Positions 1 to 7,011 of a stretch of 8,264 nucleotides of DNA are shown piece after piece (within the stretch, counting starts at the first letter, position 1; each line of letters opens with the position of its first letter). The notes beneath the pieces are model-generated. The model was not told the origin of the DNA. It saw only the letters and a program-made list of their open reading frames with translations, and searched no databases. A program made the position numbers and the translations under genes. Source of the stretch: an uncultured Bacteroidia bacterium (GTDB lineage Bacteria; Bacteroidota; Bacteroidia; Bacteroidales; UBA932); the NCBI GenBank assembly GCA_902773305.1, contig CACYEB010000017.1:1-8264 (forward strand), given 5' to 3'.

Positions 1-1
1 C

Positions 2-1225
2 TGCTATGTTGTGACCAAGGCGGGCGACTTCAGTTTTGATGCGAGCGTTATGGGTAACGGCCCCGACGGTTATCTTTGGGACGAAACCAGGGCTGTTGAC
101 GCCCTGCTGTGGCCTCAGGGTGCAGGCCTGACCCTTATAGAAAAAGGTTCGGTCAAGCCCGCACAGGCGTTCGTTCTGTGGAACGAAGGCGACGTCATCA
201 CCGACGTGAAGTACAACTCCGACAAGACCATCAGCTTCACCGCTACCGGCAACAAGGGCGCAGCACTGATAGGCTTGTATGACAAGTTCGCTACGGCCAC
301 TACGGCCGCAAACGACGAGGCCATCTGGAGCTGGCTCATCTGGTGCACCGATACGCCCAAACACAAGAAACAACTTGACGCAAGCGACAACGAGTATGTC
401 CTTCTGGACCGCAATATCGGAGCCATCAGCGCCGATCCCAATGCAGCCAGGTTGGAGGATACCTACGGCTATTACTTCCAGTGGGGCCGTCCCAACCCGT
501 TGAAGGCCTATATAGGTATGGCCAAAGATTTCCAAATGTGCCAGGAAGACATGAAGACCGCCCTTTCCCATCCGACCGCCGTGTATAACAACGGCTCCAA
601 GACCAATGAGTGGTACAATACAGGTAACGGTCTGGCCCGTGTCACAGCAGACCTTTGGGGAAATCCTATGCATATGTTTGCAACGGTAGGTGAGGGCGCC
701 ATAGACTGGCATCCGAGTCCTGCAAGGCCTTCTGAACTTCACAAGACCATCTACGATCCCTGTCCTCCGGGCTATATGGTAGCTCCTGAAATAGCCTGGG
801 AACTGGTAGGTCTTGAAGAAGATGACGAGTACACGATCTCTTTCATCGAGAACGGCGCGATAATCGAAACTATGAACGGCGACAGTTTCTACCCGTTCGC
901 AGGCTATATCTCCGCGCTTCAGAGCGGTGAGGCCAGCTTTGCCCGCAAGTTGGGATACTTCGGTTTCAAGGACTATGCAACGGTTCTTCCCAGAGAGGGT
1001 AATCCCGGCAATATGTGCCACGACTATCGTACACAGGCTTCGGTATATACGTCTTGTACCGGTTCGATCAGTTTCTGGTCGGACGAGTCATTCAACTGGA
1101 ACTGCTACGGCGCCAAGTTCCTCTATCTCTCACCCGACGGCAATCTTTGGGAGAGTGCCGGCTCTCCTGTGGGTACCATACGCCAGAAAGCATTCCCCGT
1201 CCGTTGCGTGAAGGAGTTCAATTAG
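2..1225 (+). CDS. Predicted surface/secreted protein with Fibrobacter succinogenes major-domain-like C-terminus, 5' partial
   Basis: The reading frame is open from the first complete codon (base 2) to TAG at 1223-1225, giving at least 407 residues. The upstream codons read Cys-Tyr-Val before the GTG at 11, so that GTG is probably an internal valine and the true start lies outside the window. The N-terminal visible part (CYVVTKAGDFSF, then VLWNEGD and a GNKGAALIGLYD stretch) matches the 'NCYIV..PGTY.F' type modules of Bacteroidales surface lipoproteins. The rest has the order seen in Fib_succ_major-like proteins: WSWLIWCTD, LLDRNIGA, YYFQWGRPNP, YDPCPPGYMVAP, FYPFAGYI and a terminal FPVRCVKEFN. 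No signal peptide, membrane segment or catalytic motif is visible in this fragment. The role is unknown; family members are usually exported and are thought to act at the cell surface. An intrinsic terminator follows, so the gene ends its own transcript. Confidence 0.8.
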   Translation, partial: CYVVTKAGDFSFDASVMGNGPDGYLWDETRAVDALLWPQGAGLTLIEKGSVKPAQAFVLWNEGDVITDVKYNSDKTISFTATGNKGAALIGLYDKFATATTAANDEAIWSWLIWCTDTPKHKKQLDASDNEYVLLDRNIGAISADPNAARLEDTYGYYFQWGRPNPLKAYIGMAKDFQMCQEDMKTALSHPTAVYNNGSKTNEWYNTGNGLARVTADLWGNPMHMFATVGEGAIDWHPSPARPSELHKTIYDPCPPGYMVAPEIAWELVGLEEDDEYTISFIENGAIIETMNGDSFYPFAGYISALQSGEASFARKLGYFGFKDYATVLPREGNPGNMCHDYRTQASVYTSCTGSISFWSDESFNWNCYGAKFLYLSPDGNLWESAGSPVGTIRQKAFPVRCVKEFN

Positions 1226-1248
1226 CAATCGGATAACATCTTAAAACG

Positions 1249-1280
1249 CAAGGGCGACCTCATCAGGTCGCCTTTTGTTT
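1249..1280 (+). terminator. Rho-independent terminator after the surface-protein gene
   Basis: A perfect 8-bp stem, GGCGACCT (1253-1260) and AGGTCGCC (1265-1272), encloses a CATC loop. It can be extended by a G-U and two A-U pairs on the flanks. TTTTGTTTT (1273-1281) follows directly. It sits 27 bases after the TAG of the surface-protein gene and should separate that transcript from the pot operon. The T-tract also contains the proposed -33 element of the next promoter. Confidence 0.88.
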
Positions 1281-1304
1281 TATCCTTATAAATAATTATC
1301 TTTA
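1274..1304 (+). promoter_or_regulatory. Candidate Bacteroidota-type promoter for the pot operon
   Basis: TTTG at 1274-1277 is followed after exactly 19 bases by TATCTTTA at 1297-1304. This fits the Bacteroides housekeeping consensus (TTTG at -33, TAnnTTTG at -7), with only the last base of the -7 box differing. Transcription would begin at about 1309-1312, essentially at the potA ATG (1311), giving a leaderless or almost leaderless mRNA. The spacer and flank are AT-rich compared with the coding DNA. The assignment is by pattern only; the TTTG also belongs to the terminator T-tract. Confidence 0.5.
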
Positions 1305-1310
1305 CGGGCT

Positions 1311-2711
1311 ATGAACGAAGATAACAGCATCATCTCTATCGACCACATTTCCAAGTGGTTCGGAGAAAAACGCGTCTTGGATGACATCAGCCTAAATATA
1401 AAAAAGGGGGAGTTTGTCACCATCCTGGGGCCTTCCGGTTGCGGCAAGACCACGACCCTGCGCATTATTGCCGGATTTGAGACTCCCGACGAAGGCAATA
1501 TCTACATCGGCGGAGAATTGATGAATAAGGTGCAGCCGCACAAGCGTCCTGTGAATACGGTGTTCCAGCGATACGCCCTGTTTCCTCATCTAAACGTTTA
1601 CGATAACATTGCCTTCGGCCTTAAACTCCAGGGAGTTGCAAAGGACGAAATAGAAAAGAGGGTGCTCCGGGTACTGAAGATGGTGGGTATGACGGATTAT
1701 GAGTGGCGCGATGTGGATTCCCTCTCGGGCGGTCAGCAGCAGCGTGTGGCCATCGCCCGCGCGATAGTCAACCGTCCCGCGGTGCTGCTTCTGGACGAAC
1801 CGCTCTCCGCCCTTGACCATAAGATGCGCAAGGATATGCAGATAGAGCTCAAGCAGATGCACAAGCAGCTGGGCATCACTTTCGTGTATGTGACCCACGA
1901 TCAGGAGGAAGCCCTTACGCTGAGCGATACCGTGGTGGTGATGAACGAAGGGGTGGTGCAGCAGATAGGTTCTCCTACCGATATATACAACGAGCCGGTC
2001 AACTGCTTCGTGGCAGACTTCATCGGTGAGAGCAACATATTCAACGGCACGATGATAGCCGACCGCAAGGTGCGGTTTATGGGACACGATTTCGACTGCG
2101 TGGACGAGGGCTTCGGAGAGAATGTGCCGGTAGATGTGGTTGTACGTCCCGAAGACATATACATTATGCAGCGCAACGACAAGGGACAGTTTACCGGTAC
2201 CGTGTCGGGCTGCATTTTCAAGGGAGTCCACTACGAGATGACAGTCAACACTCCCGAAGGTCAGGAGTTGATGATACAGGACTACAACGCCTTTGCCGTC
2301 GGAACTGAAGTCAGTATGATCATCAAGCCCAACGACATCCAGGTAATGAAGAAAGAGCGCATCTGCAACACGCTCGAGGGCGTGATGACCGATGCCACCC
2401 ACGTCGAGATCCTGGGATGTGACTTCGAGTGTCTGCCTCAGGCGGGCATAGCCCCCGGTGACAAGGTCACTGTAGAGGTCGATTTTGAGAAAGTGGATTT
2501 GACCGATGACAAGCGGGATGGTGTGTGTGAAGGCGATATCACCTTTATCCTTTACAAGGCCGACCACTACCATCTGACCGTCAGAGCCGAAAACGGCGAG
2601 AACATATACGTGGATACGCAGGATGTCTGGGAAGACCGCGATATCGTGGGTATCAACATCCGTCCGGAGGATATGCGCATATCTGCAAAAAAAGCTGAGA
2701 ACCAGGCGTAA
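1311..2711 (+). CDS. potA: PotA, polyamine ABC transporter ATP-binding protein with duplicated regulatory domain
   Basis: This is the ATPase that couples ATP hydrolysis to spermidine/putrescine import on the cytoplasmic face of PotB/PotC. The ABC domain spans about residues 6-240. It shows Walker [10 protein letters not shown] (40-48), Q-loop Gln86 in [10 protein letters not shown], signature LSGGQ (138-142), Walker B VLLLDEP (158-164), D-loop SALD (166-169) and switch His196, so all catalytic elements are intact. The NTVFQ.YALFPHL stretch is typical of PotA. At 466 residues it is about 90 longer than E. coli PotA (378). The excess is a second copy of the C-terminal MalK/TOBE-like regulatory domain: copy 1 at about 242-348 and copy 2 at about 353-461, with G.DF.C at 258-263 matched by 369-374 and RPED in both. 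The ATG at 1311 has no Shine-Dalgarno; it is chosen because the ABC fold starts directly after it. It is first in potABCD, with a 1-base gap to potB. Assignment to polyamines rests on the operon and the PotD homology. Confidence 0.93.
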   Translation: MNEDNSIISIDHISKWFGEKRVLDDISLNIKKGEFVTILGPSGCGKTTTLRIIAGFETPDEGNIYIGGELMNKVQPHKRPVNTVFQRYALFPHLNVYDNIAFGLKLQGVAKDEIEKRVLRVLKMVGMTDYEWRDVDSLSGGQQQRVAIARAIVNRPAVLLLDEPLSALDHKMRKDMQIELKQMHKQLGITFVYVTHDQEEALTLSDTVVVMNEGVVQQIGSPTDIYNEPVNCFVADFIGESNIFNGTMIADRKVRFMGHDFDCVDEGFGENVPVDVVVRPEDIYIMQRNDKGQFTGTVSGCIFKGVHYEMTVNTPEGQELMIQDYNAFAVGTEVSMIIKPNDIQVMKKERICNTLEGVMTDATHVEILGCDFECLPQAGIAPGDKVTVEVDFEKVDLTDDKRDGVCEGDITFILYKADHYHLTVRAENGENIYVDTQDVWEDRDIVGINIRPEDMRISAKKAENQA

Positions 2712-2712
2712 G

Positions 2713-3510
2713 ATGTACAGAATCAGTAATTTCATAGGTAAGCGCAGCAATTGGAGCCTGCCGTATGCGGTGTTCCTGATCATCTTTGTCGCCCTGCCGC
2801 TGGTGCTGATTATGGGCTACGCTTTCGTGAACGAGGGTGGGGGATTCACTTTCTCCAATATCACCCGGTTTTTCGGCGATTCAGACGCCCTGAGTACATT
2901 TGCCGTATCGATAGAGATTGCCCTGGAAACCACCGCAATCTGCCTCCTGCTGGGCTATCCGGTGGCCTGGCTGCTGGCCAACAGCAAATTCAACGGCAGC
3001 AGCGTCACCATCATCATCTTCATATTGCCGATGTGGATAAACGCACTGATGCGTACCCTGGCCACAGCCGATCTGTTCAATATGCTGGGAATCACCCTGG
3101 GCAAGGGGACGCTCCTCTTCGGTATGGTGTATGACTACCTGCCGTTTATGATTTATCCCATTTACAATGTGCTCAGGCGTATGGATCCCTCTTATGCAGA
3201 GGCTGCCCAGGATTTGGGGGCAAAGCCCCTGACAGTGTTCGCAAATGTGACCCTGCCGTTGTCGCTGCCCGGTATCACCAGCGGCATAATGATGGTGTTT
3301 ATGCCCACCGTGAGCACGTTTGCCATCTCTGAATTCTTGACCAACAACAAGATAAAGCTGTTCGGTACCATTATCCAGGAGAACATAAACTCCTCTATGT
3401 GGAACTACGGTGCGGCCCTGTCGTTCATAATGCTTATAATAATCGGTCTGACCACGCTGCTTACCGGCAGCCAGGAAGAGGACAGCAGTGCGCAGGGAGG
3501 GCTCATATAG
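2713..3510 (+). CDS. potB: PotB, polyamine ABC transporter permease
   Basis: This is one of the two inner-membrane permease subunits of the polyamine importer. The protein is 265 residues (E. coli PotB is 275). Hydrophobic segments lie at about 16-39, 63-89, 97-118, 133-154, 187-208 and 234-251, giving six predicted membrane spans. The cytoplasmic EAA loop that docks on the ATPase is clear at 163-182 (EAAQDLGAKPLTVFANVTLP). I chose the ATG at 2713 (MYRISNFIGK), one base after the potA stop. The frame is open further upstream to an ATG at 2623, but that would overlap 89 bases of potA and add a non-family N-terminus. The spacing suggests translational coupling with potA; there is only a weak purine-rich stretch (GGCGTAAG) before the start. 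The C-terminal tail (QEEDSSAQGG) is short and acidic. Confidence 0.93.
   Translation: MYRISNFIGKRSNWSLPYAVFLIIFVALPLVLIMGYAFVNEGGGFTFSNITRFFGDSDALSTFAVSIEIALETTAICLLLGYPVAWLLANSKFNGSSVTIIIFILPMWINALMRTLATADLFNMLGITLGKGTLLFGMVYDYLPFMIYPIYNVLRRMDPSYAEAAQDLGAKPLTVFANVTLPLSLPGITSGIMMVFMPTVSTFAISEFLTNNKIKLFGTIIQENINSSMWNYGAALSFIMLIIIGLTTLLTGSQEEDSSAQGGLI
3495..3500 (+). promoter_or_regulatory. Shine-Dalgarno-like GGGAGG upstream of potC
   Basis: GGGAGG lies inside the last codons of potB, 13 bases before the potC ATG. It is the clearest Shine-Dalgarno-like sequence near a gene start in this window, but the spacing is longer than ideal. In Bacteroidota such motifs contribute little to initiation, so it may simply reflect the potB codons for Gly-Gly. 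Confidence 0.25.
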
Positions 3511-3513
3511 GCT

Positions 3514-4320
3514 ATGAAAAAGTTATTAGCACGTCTCTACCTGGGCCTGATATTGCTGCTGCTTTATGCACCGCTGATCTTTATAGCTGTATCATCTTTT
3601 ACCGAGAGCAAGGTGCTGGGCAACTGGACCGGCTTCTCCACCAAACTCTACAGCAATCTCTTCTCGGGCGGGATGCAGGGAAGCGGACTGATGAATGCTG
3701 TGTATAACACCTTGATAATTGCTCTTATAGCCGCATTTATATCGACTTTGCTGGGTACCCTTGCCGCAATAGGTATTTTCCACTCCAGGGGTAGGCTCAA
3801 GAATGCGACGATGTTCCTGAACAACATCCCTATGGTCAATCCCGATGTAATTACCGGCGTTTCATTGTTCCTGCTGTTCGTGTTCCTGGGTGTATCGCAG
3901 GGTTATGTATCAGTAGTTTTGGCACATATTACGTTCTGTACGCCTTACGTGGTGCTGAATGTGTTGCCCAAGCTTCACCAGATGAACGCCAAGACCTACG
4001 AAGCCGCACTCGACCTGGGTGCGACTCCCGGCCAGGCACTGCGCAAAGTCCTTATCCCGCAGCTTATGCCAGGTATGGTCACCGGTTTCATCCTGGCCTT
4101 TACCATGTCGTTGGACGACTTTGCCGTGACTTTCTTCACGCGCGGTACCGTCGGCCTTGAGACCCTCTCGACATTTATCTATACAGATGCTCGCAAAGGC
4201 GGTCTTACGCCCGAGCTCAGGCCTCTGATGACCATCATATTTATTGTTGTATTCGTACTGCTCGTGGTGGTTAATATCCGCCAGGAGCGTGCGGCAAAGA
4301 AAAAAGCCTCTTTAAAGTAA
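3514..4320 (+). CDS. potC: PotC, polyamine ABC transporter permease
   Basis: This is the second inner-membrane permease subunit, expected to pair with PotB. The protein is 268 residues, close to E. coli PotC (264). Predicted membrane spans lie at about 8-28, 64-89, 101-126, 129-151, 187-207 and 238-254. The EAA loop is intact at 163-182 (EAALDLGATPGQALRKVLIP). The MSLDDFAVTFFTRG stretch (198-211) is characteristic of PotC/PotI-type permeases. The N-terminus (MKKLLARLYL) is basic, followed by the first span, as expected for a cytoplasmic start, and the C-terminus is a basic tail (RQERAAKKKASLK). The gene starts three bases after the potB TAG and ends one base before potD, so it is internal to the operon and probably translationally coupled. 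Whether the imported compound is putrescine, spermidine or both cannot be read from this subunit. Confidence 0.93.
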   Translation: MKKLLARLYLGLILLLLYAPLIFIAVSSFTESKVLGNWTGFSTKLYSNLFSGGMQGSGLMNAVYNTLIIALIAAFISTLLGTLAAIGIFHSRGRLKNATMFLNNIPMVNPDVITGVSLFLLFVFLGVSQGYVSVVLAHITFCTPYVVLNVLPKLHQMNAKTYEAALDLGATPGQALRKVLIPQLMPGMVTGFILAFTMSLDDFAVTFFTRGTVGLETLSTFIYTDARKGGLTPELRPLMTIIFIVVFVLLVVVNIRQERAAKKKASLK

Positions 4321-4321
4321 A

Positions 4322-5641
4322 ATGAAAAGATTATTTCTCTTTGCAGCTTTGGCTGCAATGTTCCTTGCGGGTGGCTGCAAGTCCGACAGGAGCACAGTAC
4401 TCAAAGTTTACAACTGGTCTGATTACATTGACGAATCGGCCATCCCTGAGTTTGAGCAGTGGTATCAGGAGCAGACGGGAGAAAAGGTAAAGGTCATATA
4501 CCAGACATTCGACATCAACGAGACGATGCTCTCCAAAATCGAGCGCGGTAAAGAAGATTTCGATGTCGTATGCCCTTCGGACTACATTATCGAGCGTATG
4601 CTGCAGAATGATCTGCTTCTGCCTCTGAATCGTGACTTCGGCGACACTCCCAATTACATCGACGAGAACCTTTCACCCTATGTCCGTGCCCAGTTCGACA
4701 AGATTGACGGGGCAGGCAAGAACGCCAATGACTATGCCGTGGGCTTTATGTGGGGCACCACCGGTATATTGTACAATGCAAAATATGTAACCGACGAAGA
4801 AGCTTCTACCTGGGATGTTATCTGCAACGAGAAATTCCGTGACAGAATCTTTATAAAGGACTCACCCAGAGACGTTTACTCGCAAATTATCCTCTATCTG
4901 CACCAGAAAGACATAGAGGAGGGGAGGGTTACTGCCGACCAATTGATGAGATATACCAGCGACGAGGATATTGCTGCCGTCGAGACTTATATGAAGCGCG
5001 TAAAAGAGCTTGTGGCAGGCTGGGAGGCCGATTTTGGCAAAGACCAGATGACTCAGGAACTCGGTTGGGTCAACCTGACCTGGAGCGGCGACGGCGTATG
5101 GGCTATCGAAGAGGCAAAGGAAGTCGGCGTGGACTTGAGGTATGTATGCCCGAAAGAAGGTTTCACCGTATGGTTTGACGGCTGGGTAATTCCCAAGTAT
5201 GCCAAAAACATAAAGGCTGCCAACTACTGGATCAACTTTATGAGCCGTCCCGATATCGTCATCCGCAATGTCGACGTTACCGGCTATGTCTCGGTTTCCG
5301 GTGCTCCCGAAGTTATGGAAGCCTTTGTAGATGAAGACCTTGACCCGATTGATGTCAGCTATTTCTTTGGACCTTCGGCAACTTCTGTGCGTCTGGATCC
5401 GGTGCTTTATCCCGACAAAGAGACTATTGCGCGCAGTACGATGGAGCACGACTGGGGTTCGCATACCGCAGACCTTGTGTCCATGTGGTCTCGCGTCAAG
5501 GGTAATTCAATGAATATCTCAACCATATTGGTACTTGCGGTTCTCGTCATAGCGATTATACTGCTCATTCTTTCGCGTATGCGTAAGTCATCCCGCAGGA
5601 GCAACAAATACAGCGGTAAAAATGCCCGCAGACGCAGATAA
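4322..5641 (+). CDS. potD: PotD, polyamine-binding lipoprotein with C-terminal transmembrane tail
   Basis: This is the extracytoplasmic receptor that hands polyamines to PotBC. Residues 1-19 form a lipoprotein signal (hydrophobic core, lipobox LAGGC, Cys19 as lipidation site). The solute-binding domain covers about 27-394. Pocket residues line up with the E. coli homologues: Trp32 in YNWSDYID, Ser86 and Tyr88 in PSDY, Asp184 in SPRDVY, Trp254 in TWSGD, and Trp284 and Asp286 in VWFDGW. At 439 residues it is about 90 longer than E. coli PotD (348). Part of this is an insertion near 335-360 that contains YFFGPSATSV. The rest is a C-terminal extension: a hydrophobic segment at about 399-418, then a 21-residue tail with 11 Arg/Lys ending RRRR. 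By the positive-inside rule that tail would be cytoplasmic, so the protein would be anchored at both ends. The ATG is one base after the potC stop. Exact substrate preference is unclear. Confidence 0.92.
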   Translation: MKRLFLFAALAAMFLAGGCKSDRSTVLKVYNWSDYIDESAIPEFEQWYQEQTGEKVKVIYQTFDINETMLSKIERGKEDFDVVCPSDYIIERMLQNDLLLPLNRDFGDTPNYIDENLSPYVRAQFDKIDGAGKNANDYAVGFMWGTTGILYNAKYVTDEEASTWDVICNEKFRDRIFIKDSPRDVYSQIILYLHQKDIEEGRVTADQLMRYTSDEDIAAVETYMKRVKELVAGWEADFGKDQMTQELGWVNLTWSGDGVWAIEEAKEVGVDLRYVCPKEGFTVWFDGWVIPKYAKNIKAANYWINFMSRPDIVIRNVDVTGYVSVSGAPEVMEAFVDEDLDPIDVSYFFGPSATSVRLDPVLYPDKETIARSTMEHDWGSHTADLVSMWSRVKGNSMNISTILVLAVLVIAIILLILSRMRKSSRRSNKYSGKNARRRR

Positions 5642-5708
5642 AAAGGATATACCCATTTTTAACACAATTTATATTATGTAAAATAGGATATATCGAGCCA
5701 CCCCTTTT
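5642..5708 (+). other. potD-rarA intergenic region, no terminator seen, weak promoter candidate
   Basis: This AT-rich gap of 67 bases has no stable GC-rich hairpin with a T-tract, so no intrinsic terminator for the pot operon is visible. A poor match to the Bacteroides promoter pattern exists: TTTT at 5656-5659, a 19-base spacer, then TAAAATAG at 5679-5686. It could drive rarA independently, but the match is weak. The 8-mer AGGATATA occurs twice (5644-5651 and 5685-5692) with no evident role. Confidence 0.3.
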
Positions 5709-7010
5709 ATGGATGAGGAACTGAAATACAGCACGATTCCGCTTGCCGAACGGATGCGTCCGGTAACCCTCGATGATTTTGTCGGACAGCAGCACCTGCT
5801 GGGCCCGGGAGCCGTTATCCGCAAAATGATTGAAAGCGGCAATATGTCCTCATTCATTCTTTGGGGCCCTCCGGGCTGCGGCAAGACAACCTTGGCCAGG
5901 ATTATCGCCCACACACTTGACCGTGAGTTTTACACGCTCTCTGCCGTTACCAGCGGCGTCAAGGATGTTCGCGAGGTCATCGCAAAGGCATCCTCCGGCA
6001 GGATGTTCAATGCCCACGGCGCACCGATCCTGTTCATAGACGAGATTCATCGTTTCAACAAATCCCAGCAGGACGCCCTTCTTGGCGCCGTAGAGAACGG
6101 TGTTGTGGTGCTTATCGGCGCCACCACAGAGAATCCTTCGTTCGAAGTCATAAGCCCGTTGCTCTCCAGATGTCGTGTCTATGTGTTTAAGTCTCTGGAA
6201 GTAAATGACTTGAATATATTGTTGAACCGGGCTTTGGAGCGCGATACAGAACTTAAAGCTCTGAATATCAGCGTTTCAGAAACAGAGGCACTCTTCCGCT
6301 TCAGCGGCGGCGATGGTCGTAAATTGTTGAATATCTTGGAGTTAGTGGTTATGAACCAAATCTCCGCCAAGGAGATTGTCATAAACAACAAAGTGGTCAC
6401 CGACACCCTTCAGGAAAATATCGCCCTTTATGACAAGAACGGCGAGCAGCACTACGACATTATCTCCGCCTTTATAAAAAGTATGCGCGGCAGCGATCCC
6501 AACGGTGCAATTTACTGGATGGCGCGTATGCTTGCCGGTGGTGAAGACCCGCTCTTTATCGCCCGCCGTATGCTGATACTGGCCAGCGAAGATGTCGGCC
6601 TGGCCAATCCCAATGCCGCCCTGCTCGCACAGAGCTGCTTTGACGCGGTACATCAGGTCGGAATGCCCGAAGCCCGGATTATCCTGGCCGAAACCTGCAT
6701 CTATCTGGCTACTTCCCCCAAGAGCAACAGTGCATATATGGCTATCGACAGTGCGCTTGAGGCTGTGGAAAAGGGCACTCCCCTGCCCGTCCCGCTGCAC
6801 CTTCGCAACGCCCCCACTTCGCTTATGAAAGATCTGGGCTACGCCAAGGATTACAAATATGCCCACGCATACGAGGGCAATTTTGTGGATCAGGAGTTTC
6901 TCCCTGACGAGATTAAGGGTACACAGTTCTACAATCCCGGAGATAATGCCAAGGAGAATCCCATCAGAGAGCGTTTAAAGCGCCTATGGGGCGATAAATA
7001 CAAGTATTGA
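5709..7010 (+). CDS. rarA: RarA/MgsA-family AAA+ ATPase (replication-associated recombination protein A)
   Basis: This is a homologue of bacterial RarA/MgsA and eukaryotic Mgs1/WRNIP1, a tetrameric AAA+ ATPase related to clamp loaders. It acts at stalled replication forks and binds SSB in E. coli. At 433 residues it is near the E. coli length (447). Visible motifs are PLAERMRP and LDDFVGQQHL near the N-terminus, Walker A GPPGCGKTT (53-61), Walker B ILFIDEIHRFN (107-117), sensor 1 GATTENPSF (137-145), the arginine-finger motif LLSRC (Arg154) and sensor 2 GDGRKLLN (201-208, Arg204). The C-terminal part carries the family's tetramerisation-region signatures: MARMLAGGEDPLFIARR, SEDVGLANP (293-301), SPKSNSAY (336-343) and a closing RLKRLWGDKYKY. 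All catalytic positions are present. The ATG at 5709 is followed at once by the conserved N-terminus and has no Shine-Dalgarno. It lies 67 bases after potD and one base before rlmD, so it is probably cotranscribed with rlmD. Confidence 0.95.
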   Translation: MDEELKYSTIPLAERMRPVTLDDFVGQQHLLGPGAVIRKMIESGNMSSFILWGPPGCGKTTLARIIAHTLDREFYTLSAVTSGVKDVREVIAKASSGRMFNAHGAPILFIDEIHRFNKSQQDALLGAVENGVVVLIGATTENPSFEVISPLLSRCRVYVFKSLEVNDLNILLNRALERDTELKALNISVSETEALFRFSGGDGRKLLNILELVVMNQISAKEIVINNKVVTDTLQENIALYDKNGEQHYDIISAFIKSMRGSDPNGAIYWMARMLAGGEDPLFIARRMLILASEDVGLANPNAALLAQSCFDAVHQVGMPEARIILAETCIYLATSPKSNSAYMAIDSALEAVEKGTPLPVPLHLRNAPTSLMKDLGYAKDYKYAHAYEGNFVDQEFLPDEIKGTQFYNPGDNAKENPIRERLKRLWGDKYKY

Positions 7011-7011
7011 T

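Noticed and set aside
11..13. GTG as a start codon for the first gene
   Set aside because: The frame stays open to the window edge, and the preceding Cys-Tyr-Val fits the conserved module pattern, so the gene more likely begins upstream.
1400..1406. A AAA AAG slippery heptamer, in phase, in potA
   Set aside because: A -1 shift here would meet a stop after about 20 codons, and the sequence encodes the ordinary Lys-Lys-Gly stretch before Walker A. No stimulatory structure was identified, so it is probably incidental.
2623..2712. Upstream ATG giving a 30-residue longer PotB
   Set aside because: It would overlap the potA coding region by 89 bases and add residues unlike PotB N-termini. The ATG at 2713 fits the family length and the operon spacing.
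1590..2783. A 397-codon open frame on the minus strand opposite potA
   Set aside because: The opposite strand encodes a complete PotA with every ABC motif. The antisense product is rich in His/Val/Leu/Asp and has no recognisable motif, as expected for a shadow frame of a codon-biased gene.
4862..5464. A 200-codon minus-strand open frame opposite potD
   Set aside because: It lies entirely inside the conserved PotD binding domain, has no recognisable family features, and no promoter is evident.
5644..5692. Direct repeat AGGATATA (two copies) in the potD-rarA gap
   Set aside because: Eight bases of AT-rich sequence repeated once in a short AT-rich spacer is easily due to chance; no symmetry or further copies support an operator.
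6342..6866. A 174-codon minus-strand open frame opposite rarA
   Set aside because: It is fully contained in the conserved RarA C-terminal region and its product has no motif; treated as a shadow frame.
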